Notes under the pieces: generated by a model
The model's database searches: none
What the model was told of the DNA's origin: nothing
What the model saw: the letters and a program-made list of their open reading frames with translations, nothing else
Translations under genes and position numbers: made by a program
Source: Taiwanofungus camphoratus
Lineage: Eukaryota; Basidiomycota; Agaricomycetes; Polyporales; Taiwanofungaceae
Assembly: GCA_003999685.1 (NCBI GenBank)
Contig: CP021220.1
Coordinates: 2,604,001 to 2,668,000, forward strand
Direction: 5' to 3'
Length of the DNA stretch: 64,000 nucleotides
Shown: piece by piece, positions 33,800 through 45,032 of the stretch
How the letters are laid out: each line of letters starts with the position of its first letter
Position numbering within the stretch: position 1 is the first letter of the stretch

Positions 33800-35397
33800 T
33801 CACGCAAAGATAGCCAAACGGGGGTCAATGTCAGAGGGGTCGTTGAGCTGCGAGGCAAAACGATGAGGACCTGTCAAACGGCGTAGCTAAAAGCATGCAG
33901 GCTTACCCGGAGATTGATGTTCAGCGAGCTGAGCGCCTTCATGTCAGCGTCAGAGAGCTCAAACTTGTCGACCTGCAGGTTGGCCACCAGGCGATCGTGA
34001 TTGTTGCTCTTCGGAATGACAGCCAGGCCCTGCTGCACCGCCCAGCGGAGGAGCACCTGCGCGGTGGCTGCAGCAATTTCATTCATTGGTGAGCACGTCG
34101 CCGCCTGCGGCAAAAAGATTGGATGGACACCCACACTTCTGACTCTTCTGCGCAATGCTCGAGACAACGTCGTGCTCCAGCAGGTTCTGCGCGCCCTTGT
34201 CGCCACCGAGCTCCACGTAACTCTGTGGACCGAGCGACGAGTAGGCGGTAATCGCAATGCCGAGCGTCTTGCACAGCTTGATCAGGGCTTCCTGAGTCAG
34301 GTACGGGTGGAGCTCCACTTGGTTGACCGCAGGCTGGTACCGAGCGTAACGGAGGATGTCGAGCAGAATGGAGCCCTGGCAGTTACTGTGTGCAACGTCG
34401 GATCTCGATTTTGAAATATCAAAAGTCCGAGAGATGTTACCTAACACCAATGTTCTTCACCAAACCCTCGTCGACAAGCTCCTCCATGGCACCCCAAGTC
34501 TCTTGCATGGGAGTGTTTTCTGTGCTATAATCGGTATCGCCGAAAAAATGATCACCTGAAACCAGTACGTACGGAGGTACACCTTGCCGTCGTCACCGAA
34601 CCACTCAGGGGGATAGCGATGGCTAGGGTCAACATATTGGAGAGCAATGGGGAAGTGGACGAGGAAGAGATCAAAGTGGTCAATTCCCCAAAGGCCGAGC
34701 TGCTTCTTGGCCAGGGCTTTCACCTGATATCTGAAGTGAGCGCCGCGGGACGGAATGCAGGAAGGATCAATTTACGTGATCGCGGGCGTGGAAGGTGTTC
34801 CACAGCTGTTCCGTATCTTATCAGACGCTGACACAGTTGGCGTCCGTGAGAGATACACACCTTCGAGGTGACGACTATTGCGATCGAGACGATGTCAGTA
34901 CCCATTTTCGGGTCAACTGGCCAGAGGCGCATGCCACTCACAGACGTCCTCACGCTTGACGATGCCGTCAGCGATCGCGCGGCGGAGTCCCTCGCCGGCC
35001 TCCTTTTCGTTTCCATAGTCTCCGGCACCGTCCAAGAGACGGTAGCCTGCCTTGATAGCGTTGTAGACGGTCTGGTAGAATCACTGTCAAACAAATGTTT
35101 TTTGATGGGCGTTTGCGTGCGTACGTCTGCGCAAGTGGACTTGGTGACCTGATATCGCGATTGTCAGGATCGAAGCAGCGGGGCGACACGCGGGCTCTAG
35201 ACGTACCTTCCAGAGACCAAAGCTATTGAATTGAGCACAAGCGGTGAGACACGCGTCCTGAATTAAATGGTCTCTATCTTACCCAACTACGGGCATCTAC
35301 ACGCGAAGTCCGGGCACGATGAACATCGGAGATCGATGAAAAAGAAATGGCCGTGGCCTACCTTCTGCCCTGTCCTCTTGAGTGCGATGGAGGCCAT
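33800..35397 (-). CDS. Aldo-keto reductase, D-xylose reductase-like (AKR)
   Basis: A cytosolic NAD(P)H-dependent reductase of aldoses; the best family match is D-xylose reductase. Start at 35397 ([12 protein letters not shown]), then [30 protein letters not shown] with the catalytic Tyr, and a 14-nt micro-exon (34861-34874) that brings VTSK with the catalytic Lys. WNTFHARDH and [18 protein letters not shown] (active-site His) follow, then [35 protein letters not shown] and [14 protein letters not shown] before the stop at 33800. About eight introns are needed; all splice joins keep phase and the C-terminal signature is intact. Its reducing NAD(P) specificity cannot be judged. It lies head to head with the ketopantoate-reductase-type gene, 409 bp apart. 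Confidence 0.9.
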
Positions 35398-35806
35398 TGC
35401 AATGATATTTGCGAGGTTTTGAAACTAGATGGGGGAAAGATGAGAGACAGAGGATGGGTGGAGAAAGTACAGGGTGTATGAATATCCAGCTTATGAGGGG
35501 GCAGGGAAGCGGGAGGCCGGGCCACGGGCCGCCCACGGAGAGGAAACATCGATAGAAGAGAGGGCACGGCGATGGCCCACATCGATACGTACACTGCAGT
35601 GGAGATCCGGATGAACATGATATCACTCCTCTCCCCGGCCTTTTCTCGGCTGTTCATTCCTCGTCGCTTGCCTTTTTAGGCCGCGACAAACCGGCGACAA
35701 CTCAGCGTTGATTTGCCGCCGGCCTCGCCGCCGTCGCCGTCACCGTCGCCGACTCCGACCCGGAGCTCACCGTGCTCGATATCGCGCACGACGACGACGA
35801 GCACAC
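35398..35806. other. Bidirectional promoter region
   Basis: These 409 bp separate two divergent starts, that of the aldo-keto reductase (minus) and of the PanE-type gene (plus). The right part (35700-35800) is GC-rich with CGCCG repeats, so an upstream in-frame Arg-rich extension of the PanE-type gene is possible but looks like non-coding composition. No separate gene is seen. Confidence 0.4.
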
Positions 35807-37057
35807 ATGCACTTCCATGTCTTAGGCTTTGGCGCTGTCGGCACCCTCGTCGCCCACCATCTCCGCGCCGCCCTCGATGCCAAACATATCATCTCCATCA
35901 TCCACCGAGAACCCAACAAGGCCGCCCTGGTCCGCCGCCTGACCGGCGGCCTCGTCAAAGTCGAGCGCGACGGTGTCGTTCGCAGCGAGGCGGGCTTCAC
36001 CCACGAGTCCTACGACCCTTTTGATGATTTGGTCGCACAGCAGAGAAAGGCCCGCCCGCTATTTACCGGTGCGAATCTGGCGCACACTCAGGGATCGTCA
36101 GATTCTTCGCCCATCCAATCTCTCATAGTCGCGTTAAAAGCAACAGTAGCATTCGATTGCATCGAGCGCCTCGTTCCTAGACTCTCTGCTAACAGCACGA
36201 TCGTCCTCTTGCACAATGGCATGGGCACATACGAGGCCCTCCTAAAAAAAGTGTTCCGCAATCGTGAGCAGCAGCCGCACATCGTTGTGTCAGTCAATAA
36301 TCACGGAGCATGGTCAAAGGGATTTGGCTATGCCGTGCATGCTGGAGTCGGCGACATGCAGTTGGGTATTCTCCCTGACACTCGCGGTCGCAACTACGAG
36401 GCTAGCCTGCAACCTGACCTGCCGAAAGCACTACAGACGCTCAACCTTGACGACATCACCCCCATCTCGGGCGACCCTCAAGCCGAGCGGTACATATCTT
36501 TGCGCGAAACCATCGCAGCTCTGCAGAGCGCCGAGGGGCTGCACGCTCACTGGGGGCCGATCTACGACGTGCACATCGCGATGCGGCGCAAGCTCGTCGT
36601 CAACTCGGTCATCAATCCGCTCACCGCACTGCTCGGCTGCAGCAACGGCCAGCTCTTTGAGGATGCCGCCGGCATGCGCCTGTGCACGCGCCTCTGCCAG
36701 GAGGCGTCGAGCGTGTTTCGCGCACAGTGGTTCACGGAGATGCGTGCGTCGCGTACGGCCGAGGACGTGAACACCTCACCTTTGGACAAAGAATCGTTTC
36801 CGCATGAGCTGACTGGGTCCAGCCTCGCGCAGGAGTGTGTGCGTGTGGCCAACCTCACTCGTACGAACATGTCCTCCATGCTCGTTGATGTACGCAAGGG
36901 TAAGCATACAGAGATCGGCTATATGAACGGGTATATCATGAAGTTGGCCAAGAAATATGGCGTATCTGTGCCTCTGATGGCCTCCATGGTTGACCTCATG
37001 ACCATTCGCCAAACCGTCCCGCTCGATACCTTGGTTCCAGTGCATTCAGTCTTGTAA
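35807..37057 (+). CDS. Ketopantoate reductase family (PanE/ApbA) protein
   Basis: One intronless frame of about 416 residues. The N-terminal Rossmann motif is HVLGFGAVGTLVAHHL (GxGxxG). The family's central block follows, LIVALKATVAFDCIERL and TIVLLHNGMGTYEALL (NGxG), then VSVNNHGAWSKGFGYAVHAG. The C-terminal helical domain has the substrate/NADP sites of the family: KLVVNSVINPLTALLGCSNG (KxxxN...N) and SMLVDVRKGKHTEIGYMNG (S-x-x-x-D...E..N-G). It should reduce 2-dehydropantoate to pantoate with NADPH (coenzyme A synthesis), although fungal members are diverse. I choose the Met of MHFHVLG (35807); an upstream Arg-rich Met-initiated extension (35708) is low-complexity and is probably untranslated. 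Confidence 0.88.
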   Translation: MHFHVLGFGAVGTLVAHHLRAALDAKHIISIIHREPNKAALVRRLTGGLVKVERDGVVRSEAGFTHESYDPFDDLVAQQRKARPLFTGANLAHTQGSSDSSPIQSLIVALKATVAFDCIERLVPRLSANSTIVLLHNGMGTYEALLKKVFRNREQQPHIVVSVNNHGAWSKGFGYAVHAGVGDMQLGILPDTRGRNYEASLQPDLPKALQTLNLDDITPISGDPQAERYISLRETIAALQSAEGLHAHWGPIYDVHIAMRRKLVVNSVINPLTALLGCSNGQLFEDAAGMRLCTRLCQEASSVFRAQWFTEMRASRTAEDVNTSPLDKESFPHELTGSSLAQECVRVANLTRTNMSSMLVDVRKGKHTEIGYMNGYIMKLAKKYGVSVPLMASMVDLMTIRQTVPLDTLVPVHSVL

Positions 37058-37634
37058 TCCCAAACGCACGTATGTGGTTATTACTGTTCACTTAGATCAC
37101 TGGATTACTCACTGAATCGTCAGAGCATTCGTTCGGGTCTCGCCACTCCCAGTAATTGCATGCACGAATTCTGCGCTGCCTGCCCTACCCTTCCACACTT
37201 CCTGATTTCCTGATAATGCGGGAGCCCACGGGACATCATGTTCGCATCCTATATTGCCGATATTCGCCCTGCTTCTAGAGCGAAGATGGAGAAACCCGCG
37301 GACTCATACACCCCGAATGTAATCACCGATCTCTTTCCGTGCCGCACCACCGTCATCGACGAATCAATGTACCAATAACATTGCATGCGGTAAAAAGATC
37401 TCATCCCCCAGTTCTTCTTAACATCATTTGACGCAAACGAGCAATTGATGATCTCGGGGCTGCTCGAATTAGCATGCCTTGGCGTCGACATCACATCACA
37501 AATCGCTTGCAATTCCAGCGTACAATGGCATGCCTTCCTTTATCTAGTAGCTATCGATATTTGCATCCATTTTTGTCATCAGAAGAATGCCTTCTAGCGA
37601 CCAGAAATTGCGGCAATCAATCCCACCCAAGATA
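37058..37634. other. Convergent 3' intergenic region
   Basis: About 0.58 kb between the ends of the PanE-type gene and the MFS transporter. Small ORFs are present on both strands without motifs. No feature supported. Confidence 0.4.
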
Positions 37635-39983
37635 TCACCGCGCAAGTGGCTTTTCTTTGATAAATGTGGACCACCCGACACACATCACGGTCAATGCCAC
37701 GGAAAACCACAAAGCCGTTTGGATTCCATCTTGATAGGACTCCACCACCAGCGCGCGAGTCGTAGGCTCGAGCTTGTCGAGATAGCTGAGTGATTCCCTT
37801 ACGCGAATAATGATCTAAACGTGCCACGAAAGCGATGAGTTTGATCGAGATTCAAGGTTATCTCATGTAGTATAGTAAGGTCTACCTTGTCGACATCAGC
37901 ACCCGAAAGTCGTTCATGCAGGCGCTTGCGAAGTGTGTCTTGAAATAGGGTGGTTCCTACTGACAATCCAACCACGGAGCCCAGCGTGCGGAAGAGATAT
38001 GAAACTATGAACAAAGGTCAGTACATATCTTCCAAAACGAGAGAGGGTCTGATACTCGCCTGCTGTTGCCACAGCCTGGTCTTCCGGTCCGGCATTGGCA
38101 ATGAGCGCGATGAGTGTTGTTGTGATACCGGCCCCTGCAACAAACGCTAAGATAGTATCTTAAACCAATGATAAACCTTCCTACCGCCACCAAAGTTATT
38201 CGCCGCCAGGCCTGAGATCATGGTCAACAACTGCTGTGCAGAAGAATGACAGCGCGCATACCAACAGCAAGTCCTGCGAAGGTGTACTTCCAAGGTCCCG
38301 TCACGCTTGCAATCAGCGAAGACCCTGCCAGCATCATGAGGAAGACGGTGATGGATAGGGTGTGGTATTTTCCGGTTGCTTGCATGAGAAGGCCACTCAG
38401 CAGACTGCCCAAGACACCCCCGATGACACTTGGAAGAAGCGCCAGCCCAACTTGTGCGGCGTTCATGCCTTGCACCGCCTGCAGATATAACGAGACGTGG
38501 AAGACAGTGACGAGCATTGCTCCGGCCACAAAGAAGTTGCAGCAGTAGCTAGCAAACAGCGTTTTGTTTACAATGATATGCTTGGGCGCGAACGGCTCGC
38601 TCGCCAGACGCAGTTCGATCACCATGAAAGTGACGAAGAGCACGCCGAAGACTACGAAGGACGCGATGGCCGTGTGGTCTGTCCATGATATATTACCGCC
38701 TCTATCAAGACCAAGCAAAAGAGCAAAGACGGCAACGACAAGAGTTACTGCGCCCGTAAAATCTACACGCTTCAGTTTGGCCATGAAGTCGGACTGATCA
38801 TTTTGCGGGAGCTTGAGACCAAGTGACACCGAGAGTATTGCAAGAACAGTCATTGGCACTTGAATAAGGAATGCCCTGGGTGCAGTATTTAGTACGCAAG
38901 AGATTAAGCAGGTCGTTGAATGTAATTCACCATCGCCAACCAATAGTGTCAGCGAGAAGCCCCCCCAAAGGAGCCCCAGTGGCTTGGCCAGAAGCAAATG
39001 CAATGTTACAGATCCCTGTCAAGCGTGCCATCAACTGGCCGACAGATCTTAGGCAAGCTTGAGGACGAACCTTGCCACGTCCCCCTCTTGCGCAGGGGCA
39101 CTACATCTGACATAATGATGGAGGCAACGCTGGACGTGGTGCTGGGTCAAGACAGGCTGCGTAAACCAAATGACCATCGTGAGCTCACGTCGTCATCCCT
39201 CCCCCACCAATACCTGCGAGCGCTCGAGCGGCAATAAGTCCAGTCATACTAGAAGCCAGGCCACAAAAGAGACTGCCGAGAGCGAACACCAGGTACGCGA
39301 ATATCAAGCAAGCCTTGCGACCGAAGATATCACTCAACTAAGACAATGTTCATGGCATAAATAAGATCATGCAAGTTTACAAGCAGCGTATCTGACCTTT
39401 CCGCACAAGGGCCTGACAAAGTGACAGATGATCAGCTGTATTGATATAGACTGAACACGCTAACATACTGAAAACTCGTCATGGTGAGCATGTATCCGGT
39501 GGCAATCCAACTTGTATTCTGTAACTGCTCGAACTGGCTACCGATTGAGGCATAGGTCGATGCGACGATTGTTGAGTCCATCGCCATCAGGAAAATCCCA
39601 AGCATCATGGGGAATATCTAGAATATGATTTACAACGGGACTTGAGTCTCTTTCAATGAACAAGTTGTCGTGGCATGGCTTCTTGTCAAAGGTAAAGCAC
39701 CCCGAGTTGGGGATAACAGTGCTTAATGCTCGTGAAACGGACCAAAGTCGGAGGCAGAATTCCAATGGCACCTTACCGAAGGCAGGCCATCATACCCTCG
39801 ACCTGTAGCTGATGCATTTGCAAGGATCTATCAACGTACCACTGTGACCATCGAAGCCTGCGGCTTGAGCACTCCATTCTCGTCTCTCGGATACTCCTGA
39901 CCGCTGGAGCTAGTGTCGTTGGAGATGGCGCCGGATGCTGTTCCTGCATCTCGCAACAGAGGCGTCTCCTCGTCGACCGTCAT
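37635..39983 (-). CDS. MFS transporter, DHA2-type (14 TM)
   Basis: A drug/basic amino-acid exporter-type major facilitator, plasma or vacuolar membrane. The start MTVDEETPLLRDAGTA begins an N-terminal tail with a dileucine-like ETPLL signal. Exons then give FPMMLGIFLMAMDSTIVA, the motif-A stretch LSDIFGRKACLIFAYLVF, GLIAARALAGIGGGG and FASGQATGAPLGGL. After RAFLIQVPMTVLAIL, the middle extra helices VTLVVAVFALLLGL and VVFGVLFVTFMVIE identify the 14-TM layout. The C-terminal half continues to GSVVGLSVGTTLFQD and ends LTVMCVGWSTFIKEKPLAR at 37635. About ten short introns are spliced. Substrate is not predictable; it resembles Vba-like and azole/toxin exporter families alike. The start could lie further upstream. 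Confidence 0.85.
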
Positions 39984-42213
39984 TGTGAAGATCTCCGGCA
40001 GCTCAAGTGCGTGTAACAGTCCTTCAAGTGACAGACTTCAAACGACTTCCCTCAAGAGATAGCTGATTAACACTTACCGGCATCTTTCTACTCATACTGT
40101 GGACGATCGTGGGACGCGTCATTTGCAATTGTTTGATAAGATTGCGTCGTCACACATGCAGACAGTGAGAATTTACCTAAGTGCTTAATGACCATAGAGA
40201 CATCTGACCTGGTTTATCATGTTTTTGTTCTAAAAGCTTAGTATGGCAATGCACTGCCCCTGATCTGTATCAAAATTCAATTTAATTAAGAACCTCAGTA
40301 CCAGCAGTTGTATCTGTGTCTCCATGAAAATCATGGATAGCAATACTAGAGAGAGGTGCATGGAGTAATGAGCCCATATTATCTACAAAGCCAGATGCTT
40401 GACCAGCCTAGAATGAAGTAAACTATATTGTATCTGAATATATAAATGATGAATGTGCAGTACCAGAAGAGTAACTATCAAAGTTAACTTGACGAAGATT
40501 GAGAAGAAATCTAGAGATAAGCATTAGATTATTGCGTCCTTACATAAAAAACAATTAGTGGGCAGTAGCCGCCGAACGTGGTTGAGCGCGCACTCTCAGG
40601 AGCGCAGCCTTGAGAAGTCGATTAGAAGACACTTTTACATAATATTGATATAATCTGAACCTCTGTGAATAGACTGAGATCAGGTTTTGATCTGACAAAT
40701 TCAGGAATTTTCAACATACTAGGATACTGTTCCACTGAAAAATGTTCATAAACAACATAGCATACAGCAGTCCAAGATATTGATTCAAAATAAAGATGAT
40801 TATAGGGCCAGTCATTTTATGTCCCCAATCAACTTGATCTTCTGAGAGAAAGTGGCCAGTTGTTCACAAAATACTAGAGCTGCAATCATTTGCCAAACAT
40901 TATTGTGAACCAATAACATTGAAAAGTTAGCACTTACTGACAGCCACCAATTGAACATTGTTATAGATATGACTAAAATGCAATATGAACAGGAAAGTCA
41001 GCCATGACTCAGAAAGCATTTACTTTTGTTGTAGACAGGGGTTTCAATTACAGCTCTAGGTTCAAGTTGAATCATCAGGCTTTGTTACTGTGAAATTAGT
41101 CTAAGATCCCTTCAGATGTGAATGTTCAGCCAGAACGGAATGTGCACGAAAGACATGAGATCTCTGGAGACACTGGTTTTATATGCAGCATCTCAGAAGT
41201 ACAGCCTTACAGTTTGAAATTCACACTGCCATTTGATTGATGGACACCTTAGTCACCGCCACTTTTACAACGAAAATACCACGTCACATTATAAAATCCT
41301 TATCCCTCAAGCCAAAATGCTCCATTTAATCATGAGAATCAATTCCACTGAAGCAAATTTTTTCTGAAACTCAAAATTGGCGAAGTCGTATTTTTTCACC
41401 AATCTCGCCGCCGTATGAAAGTAGCATGTCTGAGTCAGATCCAACGTGCTCAGACGACCTGATCGACCAATGCCATACAAACGATGAAACCAAAACTTCT
41501 CACGTCTCGCTTCGCCGATCTCGTCTCTGGGAGGTTGACAAGTGCAAACAGAAAAACCGATCGCGAAGAACACCTATTTACAGGCTGACGTTCACTCTGC
41601 CGCCTTCGATACCTGATAAATGATGCCTGGCAGTGACTTGAGGCGGCATGATACTAAGCTGTATCACCCACAAGCCTGCATCACGAATTAGACAAGGACC
41701 CTAGATTTAACAAAATGAGCAAGATAATATAGGAAGAACATCCCTTCAGAGCACAATGATGACACGAGCATTAGACCATGGTGCAGGTCACCGGGGCAAG
41801 TTTCATCTGGTTCACGGGGCGTTGCACTTGTTGCCTCTGACAAGTTTAGCACCTGGCGCAATACGAGAAAATCAGAGACATGGCGGGGTGCGACGACTGT
41901 ATAACGAGTTACCACCACACTAGCTACGCTATTCGTTCTGCTGAACAAAGACAGGAACGATCATCACATCAGTATCATTTGTATACAGGGGATCCGGAGT
42001 GAAGGATTATGAATATGTCCTGTGTATGGCAAGATCACGGACTGTAATTCAAGATTCAAAAGATGGGTCATCGTCGTTATCTAAAAGATCTGACAAGAAA
42101 TCCTAACAGGAATCAACATATCAGTGTGCCTTGTGCACGAGAACACCACGGAACCTCACTGTATATAATGACTTTAGGTACCGCCTTGAATATTGGTAGG
42201 CAAGTGGCTCCGG
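39984..42213. other. Gene-empty, AT-rich block with CpG-depleted core
   Basis: No ORF of 60 codons or more lies between about 39775 and 41300 and no family motif was seen. From 40201 to 41137 the sequence is AT-rich and almost free of CpG, except a short GC-rich patch near 40565-40625. The stretch from about 40630 to 41137 contains no CpG at all. Toward 42 kb the composition returns to normal but no gene is seen up to the end of the FBXO21-like gene. The core resembles heavily mutated, once-methylated DNA such as a transposon remnant, but no terminal repeat or reading frame supports a named element. Confidence 0.6.
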
Positions 42214-44320
42214 CTAAGTCTCCGGACGTGGCCTCGACATGCAACAAGAATTCTGGCCTACCCACAATGATCCTGCGTAATTATCCTCAGGATACAATGT
42301 CTGGAGTTCCTGAGTTAGAAGTAGCCTTCCTCGTTGTGATGCCGCGTCGCTGACTTGCACGCCCTCGAAATACAGGCCAAAGACCGATCGACTTTTGAGC
42401 ATTTCCCTGACAATTCCTTTGGTCGGGCATATGGGCGACAAGTCCTCTTCGGCCACATCTAATCAGGAAGTCAGGATGAAGATGCTAAGCAGGGGTAAAT
42501 ATGCACACATTTTTTGCTGCCGTCGACAAGAATAAGCCAATAGAAGGGTTGATCCCATCCTTGTCCAAGTCTGTCTTTCTCTATGATGGCGGTCATGTCC
42601 TCATGAGCCAGACACAATGGCTACAGGAGTACGACGGATTTAGATAAATTGTATGGTGTCGGACCAAGGAGGATGTCTTACATGCCAAGCAATGATGCAC
42701 CCCACGTAGTCATACAGTACATGTCGAACCACAAGACCAATAAAATACTTCACTGAGCTGTCTGACCGCTTCATTATCGTATGCATGGCTTGCTCGTCGG
42801 CCTGTTCAACATCCAGGCAGAGCTGTTCCAGGGCTGTACGATTCGCTGGTTCAAGGACAGGACAAGCTATATCCTGGAGCACAGCAAGAGCATCCAGAGG
42901 TTTAGCGTTCACAATATGAGGAAGTATCTGATTGTTGTCTGGCATAGAGAATAAGAAGACGCAGAACGCAGCATAAGTGGACCATGTGTGCATCTCAGCC
43001 AGCGAACCCATGGTCCTCCGTTGGTTCCAACGCACCGCGATGATAATGTTGGCTGCAGCTCGTTGCAGGATTGTTGCGACCTTGCATGGGCGGATAAGGT
43101 CAACATGGGCATCGAGGGGAAGTCCAACTTCGGTCAGCACACGAGATGTGTCTTGGCTTGTGAAAACCAGAGGTAGCGTATTTTCGCATACATCGAAAAG
43201 CATCTCATGGGCGTTTTGATCTGCAGGGGTGATATGACACAAAACCTTGCCAGGAAAATTCGTCGGCGCTGCCTGGATGCCCAGACGTCGACAGATGGCC
43301 ACAAACACGTAGACCAACGACATGGGGATCGTCCTACGAGGATTCTTCTCCATGAGAGCATGGGGAAATTGATTAAGCATATCATAGAAATCGGGTCCTA
43401 ATTACATTTGATGATTTGGTTGAGTATAGGTGCGGAAAGTGTAGACATAACTCGCCTTCAGCGTTGGCAAATCCTAGACTACGAACGATTTGTCGGATGC
43501 GAATGCAGAGATCAGGGAGGTCGTATTTAGGGCTATGAGGATCTAGCTCTACACATGCATCTAAGAGCGTACGTCGACAGCGGGCAGCAAGTTCTTCGAG
43601 CCAAGAATATATCTACAGTAATTCCCGTCAGCACGAAATCTCACTGATTACAGACAAGCAGCGCACCCGTTTGGGGGATTCATCAAAGAAGGTAGAAAGA
43701 CCCGCCAAAGCTTCCTCAAATGTGATTGAATCGCCCTCAGGACCGCCCGAATACAGACGTGCCCACATCCTCAATGTATGGTGCCGGGCGATGACGCCCA
43801 TCATGGTCTTGGCCCAGTATCGTCGAGGAAGCGCATGTGGAACATCCTTCTCGTCGGTCTCCCCTTCCTCGCCATCCACTTCATTCCGCTCGCGGAAATA
43901 AGCGGGCAAGGGCAGCTGTGATTCGCGTTCCAAAGCGTCCCAAACGTCGAAGGACAGCTCCTGGGTGAACACTCTGGCCTTCTGATAACGCCCACTGAGT
44001 TGCACTCTGATGTCGTCCAACAGTCGCAGTGCACTGCTGTCCAAAGCTCGTCGGGCGAGATACATCAGTCTCCAGTCACCATTTGTTTCCTCCCTTCGCT
44101 GGCGCTCTCTCTCCTCGTCGCACGTCGTATACCGCGCCAGATAATGCGATTCCCATAGCGAAGAGGTGAGCGCCGCTGCGCGGAGCTGCCCATTCGTGGA
44201 CAGACAGCTGACAAGCGTCTTCACGCCAATATCAGCGGAGCCTTCAGTAGGCGGGAGGAACCCCAGAATATGAATGTATATTTCGATAGGCAGCCATGGC
44301 CAATTGTCGATTCTGAGCAT
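42214..44320 (-). CDS. FBXO21-like F-box protein (F-box, SirB1-type, YccV-like domains)
   Basis: Exons on the minus strand give an N-terminal F-box: NWPWLPIEIYIHILGFLPPT and a C-terminal half of the box ALTSSLWESHYLARYT. Then a helical region with a transglutaminase/SirB1-like block begins at SWLEELAARCRRTLLDACVE and runs through MLNQFPHALMEKNPRRTIPM and FPGKVLCHITPADQNAHEM. The last exons restore a hemimethylated-DNA-binding (YccV-like) domain: YDYVGCIIAWH, DQPFYWLILVDGSKKYVAEE and DLSPICP. This three-part order is that of FBXO21, an SCF substrate receptor. The gene is intron-rich; the stop at 42214 follows YPEDNYAGSLW. The assignment of the middle and C-terminal domains is by motif memory and would be settled by a profile search. 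Confidence 0.85.
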
Positions 44321-45032
44321 TGAAGATAAGAGGGTATCAAAGTAGTGAGCGGGCTTCCAGCCGACAACTAAACTGAAATGATGCGCTAGCGGAGCTCTCA
44401 GCTAACAACAGGTGCAGAAGCTCTTGTCCGGTACTGAACAAGCATAAATACTGGCTCTGGCGGTAGTTGCGTAGGCCCCTAACTACGGTCGGATGGTGGT
44501 CAAAGTTGCTGTCACAACTGGATCATGATAGACGTTCAACTTGTGGAGGCGAATAGCTAGCGAAGCGGCCGTGCGAATAGACCGGGAGTACTTAGGTATA
44601 ATTTATAAGGTATGCCTACTTATATCCAGAATTCGAACCAATTGAAGCTGGGGGGTCCGAATATGTACACAGGCAATAATGTGGAATTGTTGGCTGGAGA
44701 TTTAATGAGTAGTTTGGTCCCTTCTCCAGACGATCAAGACCAGAGGCAGTGCGATAGACTGGCATCTTCCCAAAAGTAGGTTGTGCTGCTCCAGCGAATT
44801 CCTCCACATGCTGTGGTCACCTTACTGCAATCACAACGCTATGCCTGCGTAAAGTGATTCATGGGCTCATCCAAGAGGAATGTCAGTAGATGCCACAGCT
44901 AATGATAAATACATGGCGTCCTAGAGACGTTATAATCAAGCAATAAGGTATATACAGACTTACGACGCGTCCATCTAGTGTTCAGTCCACATAATAAATA
45001 GCATCGACGAGGTCCATGAAGCAGACATTGCG
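44321..45032. other. Intergenic region
   Basis: About 0.7 kb. It holds the promoter of the FBXO21-like gene and the 3' side of the fucosyltransferase-like gene. No gene or RNA signature was seen. Confidence 0.4.

Noticed and set aside
35708-35806. Arg-rich N-terminal extension of the PanE-type protein
   Set aside because: It comes from a CGCCG-rich stretch in the divergent promoter and lacks an amphipathic transit-peptide pattern; the Rossmann motif starts right after the Met at 35807.
36264-36770. Plus-strand 168-codon frame inside the PanE-type gene
   Set aside because: Alternate frame of a GC-rich coding exon, rich in Arg, Ser and Ala; the real frame carries all family motifs.
44620-44645. 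Minus-strand B-box-like string (GGTTCGAATTC)
   Set aside because: It deviates from the consensus and the flanks do not pair into a tRNA fold.
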